Notes under the pieces: model-generated | The model's database searches: none | What the model saw: the letters and a program-made list of their open reading frames with translations, nothing else | Told to the model about the DNA's origin: nothing | Part shown: positions 43,926 through 53,135 of the stretch, piece by piece | Layout of the letters: each line of letters starts with the position of its first letter | Position numbering within the stretch: position 1 is the stretch's first letter | Assembly (NCBI RefSeq): GCF_000147335.1 | Contig: NC_014501.1 | Span: 3,532,300 to 3,596,299, forward strand | Reading direction: 5' to 3' | Source: Gloeothece verrucosa PCC 7822 | GTDB taxonomy: Bacteria; Cyanobacteriota; Cyanobacteriia; Cyanobacteriales; Microcystaceae | DNA length: 64,000 nt | Made by a program: the position numbers and the translations under genes

Positions 43926-45038
43926 TTAGGTACTTTTAAATTTTAAAATTTTTTTTAAAGATAATTCTATTTTGTTGAAGAGAAAGATATATAGGGTTAA
44001 AAAACAAGCAGTGATTATTAAAGAAATAGCCAGGCGAGGATATAAGGGCAATTTAATATATTTTATCAGGCTTGGTAATAAGATAAACAAAAGCGGCTGA
44101 TGCAGCAAATAAATTTGATAAGAATTTCTGCCAAGTAGCGCAATTAATTCCTTCAGATAGGTAATTTTTTCAATAATTTTTTGACTAACCCAATAACAGA
44201 GTAACATGATTAAAGGAGTGAATAACAAATCAAATCCTAACATATACCTAACGTCTATTTTAGAGATAAGCAAAATTGCATAAATAACTAAACCAATAGC
44301 AAAAGCAACCAGAGAAATTAGCCAATCTTTTCGCCTAAGTTGATCATTTTTATAATAAATAAATCCCCAATAAAAACCTAAACAAAAAGGAAATATATAA
44401 CTTAAAATCCAATTGTTTTGAATTAGAGAGGCAGTATCAATAAAGTTATTGCTTAGGCTAATTAAACAAATAATTTTAGTTAAGATTCCCAAACCTAAGC
44501 CTAGATTAAGAATACGAATAGGGCGATTGTTACAAATAAAAAATATCAAAGGAGTAATTAGATAACCTTGTAGGATAGCAGAAAAAAACCAAAAGCCAGG
44601 ATTTAAAGTTTTATATCGGGCATAACCTGGCCAACCAATAGCAATTAAAATAAAATCCCCGAGGGAGTTAATTTTTATTTGATGCCCTGTAGCCAAATAA
44701 AGAATCATTGTTACCAAAATTACCAGCCAGTAGGTCGGATATAATCTAACTAACCTTTTTTTGAGCCAATTGAACCAGTTGATTTGATTAAAACCCTGAG
44801 AATTTTGATTGACTTGTTTTAATAAAGATAAAGTCGTATTAAAGCCAGCAATAACAAAAAATATGTTCACAGCAGTAAAAGCCAAGCTGTTCCCTATTTG
44901 ATACAAAAAGTTAACTAAGCCGCTTCCATCTCGGTAATTTTGGAAAAAATGATAAAAAACAATAATTAAAATTAATATTCCTTTACTATAATCAATCCAA
45001 TATAAATATTTTTTTGATAAATAATTGGCTGTATTCAT
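43926..45038 (-). CDS. Acyltransferase 3 family membrane protein
   Basis: The 370-residue protein has about ten transmembrane helices and the family entry WIDYSKGILILIIVFYHF with the conserved His. Further on are FFVIAGFNTTLSLL, RLVRLYPTYWLVI and LGRNSYQIYLLHQPLLF. Members transfer acetyl or other acyl groups to extracellular sugars, as in polysaccharide O-acetylation. AT-richness is higher than in its neighbours, which suggests acquisition. There are no polysaccharide genes adjacent. Confidence 0.88.
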   Translation of the reverse strand: MNTANYLSKKYLYWIDYSKGILILIIVFYHFFQNYRDGSGLVNFLYQIGNSLAFTAVNIFFVIAGFNTTLSLLKQVNQNSQGFNQINWFNWLKKRLVRLYPTYWLVILVTMILYLATGHQIKINSLGDFILIAIGWPGYARYKTLNPGFWFFSAILQGYLITPLIFFICNNRPIRILNLGLGLGILTKIICLISLSNNFIDTASLIQNNWILSYIFPFCLGFYWGFIYYKNDQLRRKDWLISLVAFAIGLVIYAILLISKIDVRYMLGFDLLFTPLIMLLCYWVSQKIIEKITYLKELIALLGRNSYQIYLLHQPLLFILLPSLIKYIKLPLYPRLAISLIITACFLTLYIFLFNKIELSLKKILKFKST

Positions 45039-45390
45039 TAGTTAATCGGGTTACTTTTAAAACAATTGATTAGGTTAAATACTCCTAACCACCAATCCGA
45101 TTGCAAGTTGAGTAAAATCTAATAAAACTCTAATAGGGGACAGTTAGGAAGATATTTAAAGCACTTACTATTAAAATAGCATTAAGGGCAGGGTTTGGCT
45201 AGAGTGGGACTAGGGACAAAACTAAGAAAATAAGTCCTTTAAAGATTTTAAGATTCTTATGGCTAGGAGTAAGTTCCCAGCGAAACCCTAGCGTTTTAAA
45301 TTTAACTATTTATCTAAGTAATTTCGCGGGTAAGAGCGTTTTAAAAGTAGCTACAATAAAATACAGAGACATAAAAGGGGAGGAGGGTGA
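45039..45390. other. Gap between divergent acyltransferase and Uma2 genes
   Basis: This AT-rich gap should hold promoters for both flanking genes. A TACAAT box at about 45352-45357 is a candidate -10 for the Uma2 gene. No remnant or strong hairpin was found. Confidence 0.35.
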
Positions 45391-45972
45391 GTGAGTACCA
45401 TTACCATTAATCTTAAACCATTAATTGCTTTAACAAGAGAGGCGTTTTATGAACTCTGTCAAGCTAACCCGGATATTTCCTTTGAACGTACCGCACAAGG
45501 AGAGTTAGTCATTGTGTCACCTGTAGGAGGAGGAAGTGGAAAAAAAGAAGCGGATATTATTGCTGATTTAGCGCTTTGGAATCGTCAAACGGGATTAGGG
45601 GTGGTGTTTAGTTCTTCGACTATTTTTAGTCTACCATTAGGTGCTGATCGTTCTCCTGATGCGGCGTGGATATCTCTGGAACGATGGAATGCTTTAACTC
45701 CTCGACAACAGGAACAATTTCCGCCAATCTGTCCTGATTTTGTGATTGAATTGCGTTCGCAAAGTGATAATTTAAAACCTCTTCAAGGGAAAATGCAAGA
45801 GTATTTAGATAATGGTATTAGATTAGGGTGGCTAATTGATCCGAAAAATCAACAGGTAGAAATTTATCGTCCGAGACAAGATATAGAAGTGTTAAAGTCT
45901 CCTATTAGTTTATCGGGTGAGGATGTATTACCGGGTTTTATTTTGGATGTGAGTCGAATTTTGAACGGGTGA
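45391..45972 (+). CDS. Uma2-family (DUF820) putative endonuclease
   Basis: The 193-residue protein starts with GTG after a strong GGGGAGGAGG ribosome site. It has the DUF820 core: ISFERTAQGELVIVSPVGGGSG, the PD-(D/E)XK-like residues in RSPDAAWISLERW (Asp near 90) and FVIELRSQSD (Glu near 115), then LGWLIDPKNQQVEIYR. Uma2 proteins are abundant in cyanobacteria and have a nuclease-like fold; their target is unknown. It stands without a partner. Confidence 0.88.
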   Translation: MSTITINLKPLIALTREAFYELCQANPDISFERTAQGELVIVSPVGGGSGKKEADIIADLALWNRQTGLGVVFSSSTIFSLPLGADRSPDAAWISLERWNALTPRQQEQFPPICPDFVIELRSQSDNLKPLQGKMQEYLDNGIRLGWLIDPKNQQVEIYRPRQDIEVLKSPISLSGEDVLPGFILDVSRILNG

Positions 45973-46009
45973 GAAGATGGATAGTAGAGACTTCCTCTTC
46001 AAGCTTAAA

Positions 46010-46228
46010 TCATTCTTGAGTTAATTCTAGATCGCGTTTAGCTCTTTTAATAGCACCCTCTTGTAATTTTTGTTTAACTTCTTCAGATAAAATAGTTTCA
46101 CCTGTTGTAACTGCTTGATGTCCTTGTTCTACTTTATACAATAAGTTAAGACGTTCCATTAATTCATCAAATGTAACATCTTGCGGCATTTCTTGAATTG
46201 CTTTGAAAATTTTGTCTTTTACTGTCAT
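46010..46228 (-). CDS. Small antitoxin-like protein
   Basis: The 72-residue charged helical protein MTVKDKIFKAIQEMPQDVTF is followed by DELMERLNLLYKVEQGHQAV and a C-terminal Lys/Arg/Glu-rich helix. The DVTFDELMERL core is shared by many small cyanobacterial genes that precede RelE or HEPN-type toxins. No toxin follows here, so it is an orphan. It is divergent from the HEPN-like gene at 46396, with 167 bp between starts. Confidence 0.65.
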   Translation of the reverse strand: MTVKDKIFKAIQEMPQDVTFDELMERLNLLYKVEQGHQAVTTGETILSEEVKQKLQEGAIKRAKRDLELTQE

Positions 46229-46395
46229 AAATTTTTCTGAATTAAAACTCTATATAGCCTATGATATAACTAGAGAATAATCCTAGCTATACTGATTTAT
46301 TATTTTACATAATTTTACAATTATGATGGCAAGCTATATAATTTCATGCTACAATTATACTACAAAAACCATTTAACCTAGCTAAAGTCCTAAAA

Positions 46396-47802
46396 ATGAT
46401 CCCTACATCTAAGCAATTACTTCTACAAGAAGAAGTCGTACTCTATAATAATATAGCTAAAATCGATAACTGTGAAGGTCGTTTAATGGTAGAACTTGAG
46501 ATTTATCCTGTTCCTCGCATTGTTTGGGAATTTGAAACAATCGATAACTCAAATTATAATCTACCTCATCTAGGACAACCCATCAACTCTTGCCTAGGTC
46601 ACTTATTTTCCTTAAACAAAGCAGTTATTACGGGCGAAACCTTGTCTATGTATCATTTTGCACTAGAAAAAAGAAGAGGTTCTTCTCTTGAAGCAATTTA
46701 CAATTCTTTAGAGGAGGTAGCACATAGTTTTACTTTTTACTTAACCAATACCAAATTTTTAGAATCCAACCAATTATTAAAGTTAAAGCAAGGGCAAGGT
46801 TTAGAGCAAGGTCAACCATTGGTTATTGAATTTTCCTACAATCAAACTTGGACAATTTCTTTAATAATCAAAAAAGAAGCCTTAGAATGGTTAAATCCAG
46901 AAAACCGCAATAGAGGAACACTAATTACAGCACAAGGAGAAATTTGGCAAAAAAATTTGGCTGAAATTGCTAGAAATAATGAGAATGATTTACCTAATCT
47001 ATCTTTAACAGAAGTTAAAAATATTTTTAATAATTTTGCTTGGTTTTTATCTTATGCAAACGGAGGATATACTGCTCCCCTATTTATTGAAGGTCAAAGG
47101 CTTTTTGATAAGCCTGCTATATATCCTGTTTGTGCATTAGCTAGTCAATATAAAACTACTCCTTTAGAACAATTATCTGTTTCATGGATTACACCTTGCA
47201 GTGATTTAGAAAAGTATATAGAACGTTTTTCAACTTTTGAACGGATGATTCAAAATTCTTTATGGAAAGATACATTTGACTTTACACTCATTCAATATTT
47301 TCAAGCAACACAGCATTATATGGCATGGCCAGTTAGAGCAAGTGCTATTGGCGCGGCTCTGGAACGTTTAAGTTATGCTATCCTAGTTGAAGATGAGACT
47401 AATCCTGCTCAAAAATCTAAGATAGATTTATTATTTGATATAACAAAAACTGGACAAGCTAAACAAACTTGGAATTTAGGCAAAAAACCTGGACAAGAAC
47501 ATATTAGTGTTACTGGTAAACGCCTAAGATTAATGCTTGAACGCATAGGATTAACTCCATGTAGAGGATACAATGATATAAACGATGTACCAGAATTTCT
47601 TGAGGTAAGAAACGATGCCGTTCATCCTAGAGTCAGTAGTATGACAAAGGAAAGGCGCTGGCAATTAATTGACCAAGGAATTCAATGGATTGATGAAATT
47701 TTGTTATGGCGCTTAGGTTATAGTGATAAATATTTAGACCGGAGTCAAAGAAAATCTATTACTCCTCGTTATGATTTAAGCTTACGTAATTCAAGTTGGT
47801 AA
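46396..47802 (+). CDS. Unknown protein with C-terminal HEPN-like RX4H motif
   Basis: The 468 residues show no membrane segment. The N-terminal half (about 1-260) is beta-rich (GRLMVELEIYPVPRIVWEFE, PLVIEFSYNQTWTISLII). The C-terminal half is helical and includes WPVRASAIGAALERLSYAIL, KRLRLMLERIGL and EVRNDAVHPR. Arg405 and His410 of RNDAVH fit the RX4-6H motif of HEPN ribonucleases. The plan of a beta-rich N-terminal domain plus HEPN resembles ApeA-type proteins, which act in phage defence, but that comparison is from memory. Context (Uma2 genes, antitoxin-like genes) is accessory. Confidence 0.65.
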   Translation: MIPTSKQLLLQEEVVLYNNIAKIDNCEGRLMVELEIYPVPRIVWEFETIDNSNYNLPHLGQPINSCLGHLFSLNKAVITGETLSMYHFALEKRRGSSLEAIYNSLEEVAHSFTFYLTNTKFLESNQLLKLKQGQGLEQGQPLVIEFSYNQTWTISLIIKKEALEWLNPENRNRGTLITAQGEIWQKNLAEIARNNENDLPNLSLTEVKNIFNNFAWFLSYANGGYTAPLFIEGQRLFDKPAIYPVCALASQYKTTPLEQLSVSWITPCSDLEKYIERFSTFERMIQNSLWKDTFDFTLIQYFQATQHYMAWPVRASAIGAALERLSYAILVEDETNPAQKSKIDLLFDITKTGQAKQTWNLGKKPGQEHISVTGKRLRLMLERIGLTPCRGYNDINDVPEFLEVRNDAVHPRVSSMTKERRWQLIDQGIQWIDEILLWRLGYSDKYLDRSQRKSITPRYDLSLRNSSW

Positions 47803-47830
47803 TGGCGTAGAAACGTCGTATGCAATGTTT

Positions 47831-48484
47831 TTACAATGGGGGTATTTGTTTAAACTTCTCTAACAACCATACTCCCACTTTACCATGATTCATCTGACGA
47901 CTGAGGCGCAAAGCTTCTGTTATAACCGATATAGATAAATTAGGTAAAACTTGAGACTCATTAATCCGTCTACTCCCACCATTTGCAATAGCAAACGCAA
48001 TAACATCAACATTATTTACATCAATAATCCAATATTCCCTAACTCCCAAATCCTCATATAAAAGCCGCTTTTCTCCCTTATCATCCGCTAGAGAACTACT
48101 AGCAACTTCAATCACTAAATCTGGTGCAGGATATTGATCAACACTAATAATTGAGGTTTCCCAAGGAATAATTTCAGCATTTTCTCCTATATAAAAAGAA
48201 ACATCAGGTTGAGCATCTTGAAAACCCGTCTTTCGGTAAGTACAATTATCATGTACATCTAAATCAATCCCTTTAAGACTGGCAAATAAATTAACAGCAA
48301 CAATCACAATTGCATGATCTCTAGAATGAGGATTACCTAACGGAGTCATTTCAATTCTTACTCTTCCATTGTTGTAATAAAACTTGGCCTTTTCATAGCT
48401 CGTATTTTGGTAAAGTTGAAGATATTCATCCCAGGTTGCATTAACCCATGTCTCTGTCGGAAATTTTATTTTTATAGTTGTCAT
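47831..48484 (-). CDS. Uma2-family (DUF820) putative endonuclease
   Basis: The 217-residue protein contains the nuclease-like core: QPDVSFYIG (Asp near 94), APDLVIEVASSS (Asp/Glu near 124 and 129) and GEKRLLYEDLGVREYWIID with the conserved Lys and Tyr. The N-terminus (TWVNATWDEYLQL) and NPHSRDHAIVIVAVNLFA are typical. The length is normal. It is a distinct subtype from the copy at 45391. The gap to the next minus-strand gene upstream is 14 bp, so it may be in one transcript with the pair at 48499-49078. Confidence 0.88.
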   Translation of the reverse strand: MTTIKIKFPTETWVNATWDEYLQLYQNTSYEKAKFYYNNGRVRIEMTPLGNPHSRDHAIVIVAVNLFASLKGIDLDVHDNCTYRKTGFQDAQPDVSFYIGENAEIIPWETSIISVDQYPAPDLVIEVASSSLADDKGEKRLLYEDLGVREYWIIDVNNVDVIAFAIANGGSRRINESQVLPNLSISVITEALRLSRQMNHGKVGVWLLEKFKQIPPL

Positions 48485-48498
48485 ACTTTTTTATCCAT

Positions 48499-48756
48499 CT
48501 AAACTACATCCTGAGCTAAAAGTCTGCCATCTACCCGTTCATATTCATCCTCAAGTAACCAGGAATGTGCTTCATCGTAAGTCGAACCAGAAAAAATCAG
48601 CTTGTATTTCTCTATAGGATCATAAATATATGACTTTCCATCCTTATCACTTACTAACATCAAAAGACGAGGAGGAAACACAATAGTATCAACCCATAAC
48701 TCAACAAATTCCCAATTATTAATTTGTTCGGCGAGGTTTGGTGCGGGGGATAACAT
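48499..48756 (-). CDS. Small unknown protein overlapping the upstream gene (possible immunity/antitoxin)
   Basis: The 85-residue acidic protein (WEFVELWVDTIVFPPRLL, SDKDGKSYIYDPIEKYKLIF, EAHSWLLEDEYERVDGRLL) is not recognised. Its start lies 38 bp inside the upstream gene. Two overlapping small genes with an acidic second product are typical of toxin-antitoxin or toxin-immunity pairs, which is inference. Confidence 0.55.
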   Translation of the reverse strand: MLSPAPNLAEQINNWEFVELWVDTIVFPPRLLMLVSDKDGKSYIYDPIEKYKLIFSGSTYDEAHSWLLEDEYERVDGRLLAQDVV

Positions 48757-49078
48757 GATAAATATCTGTTCCTTTAATAATTTTTATCTCAGCGTAGTAA
48801 AGAGGTATTTGATTTCCATCTGCTTTTAGTATATATCCAATTGATTGAGAAAAATAAAGTCCGTAGCGTTCATAGTTATCTGTCTCATCTTCAATACCTG
48901 TTCTTTCTCCTTTTTCAATAATAGCTTGGGTGACTCGTTCCATCGTCTCTCGATCGTTAAAAACATAAGCTTTTCCTTCCTTTCTTAGTAGTCTAATAAC
49001 TTGAGGCGTATTGGGAAGATGTTTCAAAAACAGGTTAATTCTGGGATCTGGTGTGATTTGACGGTTAATACCACTCAT
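48719..49078 (-). CDS. Small unknown protein, possible nuclease-like toxin partner
   Basis: The 119-residue protein begins SGINRQITPDPRINLFLKHLPNT and has FNDRETMERVTQAIIEKGERTG, YERYGLYFSQSIGYILKADG and IPLYYAEIKI, ending with basic residues (VIPRTKPRRTN). The pattern of a compact domain with conserved Arg, Glu, Tyr and a basic tail recalls C-terminal domains of polymorphic toxins standing alone. No family is named with confidence. It overlaps the 85-residue gene downstream. Confidence 0.55.
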   Translation of the reverse strand: MSGINRQITPDPRINLFLKHLPNTPQVIRLLRKEGKAYVFNDRETMERVTQAIIEKGERTGIEDETDNYERYGLYFSQSIGYILKADGNQIPLYYAEIKIIKGTDIYHVIPRTKPRRTN

Positions 49079-49136
49079 ATTAATTCCGTTTACATCGGAA
49101 TCCTAATTGTATATTACTCCTCGCTTAATTTTGTCT

Positions 49137-49170
49137 GGTAGGGTGAGTTAAAACAATATAACCCACCCCA
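49137..49170. repeat. Short MITE-like palindrome
   Basis: GGTAGGGTGAGTT and AACCCACCCC arms enclose about ten A/T bases between ileS and the small gene pair. It is a short derivative of the palindrome family at 16180, 20234, 20407 and 25433, and could serve as terminator for ileS. Confidence 0.6.
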
Positions 49171-49178
49171 TAATTTAA

Positions 49179-52097
49179 TTAAAACTTACCCTGTAAAGCC
49201 GCTTCACAACGTTCACAAAGAGTAGGATCATTAGGAAACTTACCCACAAGAGTCGAATAATTCCAGCATCTTTCGCATTTTTGGCCATCTGCTTTTACTA
49301 TTCCCACTCCGAGGGTTTCTGACTCACTCTTATAATTCGCTTTTTCCATAGCTTTAAGTGAGTCGACTAACTCCACTTGAGAGGATAGAAATAGATAACG
49401 CAACTCATCAACCCGATCGCCGGATAAACTATCAGAAGGGTTAAAAGCTTCCAACTGTTTTCTTAACTCCTTATCCGAGAGATACAGCAACACTTTAGCG
49501 TCCAAAGATGCACCGATCATTTTATCTCTTCGCGCTAACTCCATTACCTTATTCACTTCATCCCGGACCTGACGTAATTTTGACCACTTAGCGGTTAATT
49601 CTGGCCGTTTCCAGTCAGGTTTTAGGGTTACCCATCCCGACTCAAACACGGAATTATAAGGAGTTTTATAAGGTAAGAATTGCCAAATATCTTCCGCTAA
49701 ATGGCATAATACCGGCGCGATCGCTTTTGCTAAGTTTTCCACTGCTACCGCTAAGACTGTCTGACAACTGCGGCGGCGTAACGCATCTACATCAGAAATA
49801 TACAGTCTATCTTTGGCGATATCTAAATAGAAGTTAGAAAGATCCACCACACAGAAATTTTGCACCACTTGGAAGAAGCGGAAAAATTGGAAGCTTTCAA
49901 AAGCGTCAGTTACCTCGTTAAACACCTCAGTGATGCGATGCAACATATATTGATCTAATTCCGGTAAGTCCTGATATGCCACCGCATTTTTTTCCGGGTC
50001 AAAATCATGTAAATTCCCTAATAAAAATCTAGCGGTATTGCGGATCTTATTGCGAATATCCCCTAACTGTTTCAGCATATTTTGACCGATGGGGACATCC
50101 GAAGAATAGTCTACCGAAGATACCCACAACCGCAATACATCAGCACCATAAGGAGGTTCTTTCTTTTGATCCTTTCCTCCATTTATAATCATGGCCGGAT
50201 CAACTATATTTCCCTCAGACTTACTCATTTTGCGGCCTTGTTCATCTAAGACAAACCCATGAGTTAACACCGTCTTATAGGGGGCAATACCATTAGTAGC
50301 GGCACTGGTTAATAAACTCGACTGGAACCAACCCCGATGTTGATCAGATCCTTCCAAATATATATCTGCTGGATATTTTAACTCAGGGCGTTGTTTTGCT
50401 ACTGCCGCCCAAGAAGAACCCGAGTCAAACCAGACATCCATTGTATCTGTACCCTTGCGATACTTGCGCCCGTTGTTGCGGTATTGTTCGGGTAATAATT
50501 CCTCTACCGATAACTCCCACCAAGCATCTGATCCTTTTTGGGCAAAAATTTCTTGAACGTAGTTGACGGTTTCTTCAGTTAATAGCGGTTCGTTCGTTTC
50601 TTCGTCGTAGAAAACAGGAATAGGAACCCCCCAACTCCGTTGACGAGAGATGCACCAGTCAGAGCGATCCGCTACCATTGGAGTGATACGGTTTTCGCCT
50701 TGTGCGGGTATCCAGGTTACAGTTTTGATCGCTTCTAAGGCAGTATCTCGGAACCCTTCAACCGATGCAAACCATTGTTCTGTGGCACGAAAAATAGTGG
50801 GTTTTTTGGTGCGCCAGTCGTAGGGATATTTATGTTGATAGGGTTCCTCTTTTAATAATGCACCCTTTTCTTCGAGTTCTTTGATGATCGCTTCGTTGGC
50901 ATCTTTGAGGACGTTTAAACCGGCAAATTGTCCGGCTTCGGCGGTAAAGTTTCCTTTTTCGTCTACTGGGGAAAGAACGGGTAGACCATATCTTTGACCT
51001 ACTATATAGTCTTCTTGTCCGTGTCCGGGCGCTGTATGAACTAACCCAGTCCCTGACTCAGTGGTTACATAGTCTCCGCCGATGAGGATCTCGCTTTCTC
51101 GATCAAATAAAGGATGACGATAGGTAGTGTGTTCTAAGTCTTTTCCTTTGAGAGTTGCTTTGACGGTTAGGGGAGTGTCAAAAGTAGCGGCTAGTTTGTC
51201 GACTAAGTCGGCGGCGACGATGAAATATTTATGCTTGCAGATAGGTTTCCCTGATTCTACTACAGCATAGGTGAGTTCAGGATTGAGGGCAACCGCTAAG
51301 TTACCCGGAAGGGTCCAGGGGGTTGTTGTCCAGATAGCAACGCCTAAGTCTTTTAGGTAAGGTTTTAAGACTTTTTGGGCGGTATCCGATGCTTTAGTAA
51401 CGGGGAAAACCGCGTAGACACTCCGAGAAGTATGTCCTTCTGGATATTCTAACTCAGCCTCAGCAAGGGCCGTTTGTGAACTGGGACTCCAATGAACGGG
51501 TTTTAGTCCGCGATAGATGTATCCTTTGAGGGCCATCTCTCCGAAGACTCCGATCTGTGCGGCTTCGTAGTCAGGGGTTAGGGTAAGATAGGGGTGTTCC
51601 CAGTCTCCCCATACCCCAAAGCGTTTAAAGCTTTCACATTGTTCTTTTTGGGTGGATAGGGCAAAGTCTCGCGCTTTATGCCGCAGTTTCAGGGGGGTTA
51701 AGTCTTCGCGTTCTTTTTGCTTCATGCTTTGCAGGACTTTGAGTTCGATGGGGAGTCCGTGACAGTCCCATCCAGGAACGTAGCGTACTTTATAGCCGCG
51801 TAGGAGTTTATATTTATTGATAATATCTTTAAGAATTTTGTTTAAGGCGTGACCCATGTGTAGGGTTCCGTTGGCGTAGGGTGGGCCGTCATGTAGTATA
51901 AAGATGTCACCGGCGTTATTTTGTGACAGTTTCTCATAAATTTGGTTTTCTGCCCAATATTTTTGCAGTTCGGGTTCTCGTTTGACTGCATTCGCCCTCA
52001 TATCAAAGTTAGTCTGGGGCAAGTTTACGGTGTCTTTGTAACTTTTTGCTTCTGTCACAGTGGTATAAGAGTTCTGTATAGGTTTGCTTTCTCCCAT
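49179..52097 (-). CDS. ileS: Isoleucyl-tRNA synthetase
   Basis: The 972-residue class I enzyme has PPYANGTLHMGHAL (HIGH motif, near 75), the editing domain with TTPWTLPGNLAV and GTGLVHTAPGHGQEDY, DVWFDSGSSWAAV, the catalytic KMSKSEGN and a C-terminal zinc site CERCWNYSTLV followed by CERCEAAL. It is the bacterial zinc-containing type. Cyanobacterial IleS usually starts TEAKSYKDTVNLPQTNFDMR, so a GTG at 52058 is an alternative start; the ATG at 52097 adds 13 residues. No T-box or other leader structure is evident. Confidence 0.97.
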   Translation of the reverse strand: MGESKPIQNSYTTVTEAKSYKDTVNLPQTNFDMRANAVKREPELQKYWAENQIYEKLSQNNAGDIFILHDGPPYANGTLHMGHALNKILKDIINKYKLLRGYKVRYVPGWDCHGLPIELKVLQSMKQKEREDLTPLKLRHKARDFALSTQKEQCESFKRFGVWGDWEHPYLTLTPDYEAAQIGVFGEMALKGYIYRGLKPVHWSPSSQTALAEAELEYPEGHTSRSVYAVFPVTKASDTAQKVLKPYLKDLGVAIWTTTPWTLPGNLAVALNPELTYAVVESGKPICKHKYFIVAADLVDKLAATFDTPLTVKATLKGKDLEHTTYRHPLFDRESEILIGGDYVTTESGTGLVHTAPGHGQEDYIVGQRYGLPVLSPVDEKGNFTAEAGQFAGLNVLKDANEAIIKELEEKGALLKEEPYQHKYPYDWRTKKPTIFRATEQWFASVEGFRDTALEAIKTVTWIPAQGENRITPMVADRSDWCISRQRSWGVPIPVFYDEETNEPLLTEETVNYVQEIFAQKGSDAWWELSVEELLPEQYRNNGRKYRKGTDTMDVWFDSGSSWAAVAKQRPELKYPADIYLEGSDQHRGWFQSSLLTSAATNGIAPYKTVLTHGFVLDEQGRKMSKSEGNIVDPAMIINGGKDQKKEPPYGADVLRLWVSSVDYSSDVPIGQNMLKQLGDIRNKIRNTARFLLGNLHDFDPEKNAVAYQDLPELDQYMLHRITEVFNEVTDAFESFQFFRFFQVVQNFCVVDLSNFYLDIAKDRLYISDVDALRRRSCQTVLAVAVENLAKAIAPVLCHLAEDIWQFLPYKTPYNSVFESGWVTLKPDWKRPELTAKWSKLRQVRDEVNKVMELARRDKMIGASLDAKVLLYLSDKELRKQLEAFNPSDSLSGDRVDELRYLFLSSQVELVDSLKAMEKANYKSESETLGVGIVKADGQKCERCWNYSTLVGKFPNDPTLCERCEAALQGKF

Positions 52098-52234
52098 GAT
52101 ATTACATTCGTTCTCGCGCCAAGGAAAACTAAGTAGACTATCAAGATTTTTTCACCAAAGTCAGTTTGACAAAATATTTGGCTGCTTTTATAATTAAAGT
52201 CAAATTACAAGTCGGCTCGACGGAAGAAAATAAA

Positions 52235-52825
52235 ATGACTGATGAAGTAAAAAAAATGGTTCAAAATTTATTGGCGCAAAAAGCTGGAAATAAAGAGCTT
52301 CCCATTAGTCTACCGAGAGAGACTTATGCTCAATTGGAATTTATATCTCAAAAGGTAGGTATTTCTGAAACTGATTTTGCGACTCAATTGATTATTAGTG
52401 CCCTCAAAGATGCTGAAGGGGTGATTAAGTCTTTTGCAGGTAGCGATTATTCTCTATATTCTTCAATATCTTCAGATTCTTCTTCTTTTGATCAAGTTAG
52501 TCAACTCCGTCAAAAAGTGGGTAGACAGCCTATTAGTAATCTTGAGGTCACAATGTTAAATGGGAGACTAATTAAAAATCGAAAAGCCGTTGACACATTT
52601 CTTGAGGTTATTACTGCATTAGGAATTGAGAAGGTTAAAGCTTTAGGAATAAAGCACCGTAATTGGGATTTAGTATCAACTCAAAAACACCCTAATGATA
52701 ATTATCAACAACATCCCGTAGGACGCTACTGGGTCATGACGACTTCAACGACCCAAGAAAAAAAAGAAATTTTGGAACAAATAGCTAGGGGGCTAGGAAA
52801 AGAAATCTTAATTAAAATTGTGTAA
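52235..52825 (+). CDS. Unknown protein, 196 residues, next to a VapBC pair
   Basis: I choose ATG 52235 (GGAAGAAAATAAA upstream) over a TTG at 52166. The N-terminal part (LPISLPRETYAQLEFISQKVG) looks like a ribbon-helix-helix-type element: a strand followed by ISETDFATQLIISALKDAEGV. A Ser-rich linker follows. The C-terminal part (ALGIEKVKALGIKHRNWDLVST, PVGRYWVMTTSTTQEKKEIL) is a small mixed domain. No family is recognised. It reads in the same direction as vapBC, 92 bp upstream of the antitoxin. Confidence 0.6.
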   Translation: MTDEVKKMVQNLLAQKAGNKELPISLPRETYAQLEFISQKVGISETDFATQLIISALKDAEGVIKSFAGSDYSLYSSISSDSSSFDQVSQLRQKVGRQPISNLEVTMLNGRLIKNRKAVDTFLEVITALGIEKVKALGIKHRNWDLVSTQKHPNDNYQQHPVGRYWVMTTSTTQEKKEILEQIARGLGKEILIKIV

Positions 52826-52916
52826 ATTTAATGCTTATTTATATATTTCCGGTATTATAAAAGCCAATGATACTAATTTAGTTATAATAGTAAATAGTAT
52901 GCACAACGAATTTAAA

Positions 52917-53135
52917 ATGAAAGCGCAAAATATTAGCCAGTTAACTTTAGAAGAACTCACCGCTTTAATTACGAAACTTGTTGATGAAAGAATTAGTCAG
53001 GTACAACATCCTTTACAGGCAATAGATCAAGAACATTTAAAAAAACTTTTTAGATCAATTGATAATCATATGTGGACACCTCCTGCTGATGCTCCTTCAA
53101 CTTTAGAACTTTTGCGGCAAGATAGAGATAGATAA
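52917..53135 (+). CDS. Antitoxin partner of VapC
   Basis: The 72-residue protein MKAQNISQLTLEELTALITKL is continued by VDERISQVQHPLQAIDQEHLKKLFRSIDNHMWTPPADAPSTLELLRQDRDR. The C-terminal WTPPADAPSTLELLRQDR segment is the typical toxin-binding tail of cyanobacterial VapB-type antitoxins. Longer frames begin at 52899 and 52818, but MKAQ is the natural start. Its TAA overlaps the toxin ATG by one base (TAATG). Confidence 0.8.
   Translation: MKAQNISQLTLEELTALITKLVDERISQVQHPLQAIDQEHLKKLFRSIDNHMWTPPADAPSTLELLRQDRDR

Noticed and set aside
45039..45390. Possible tRNA or small RNA in the gap
   Set aside because: No cloverleaf, T-loop motif or stable hairpin could be found; the gap fits divergent promoters.
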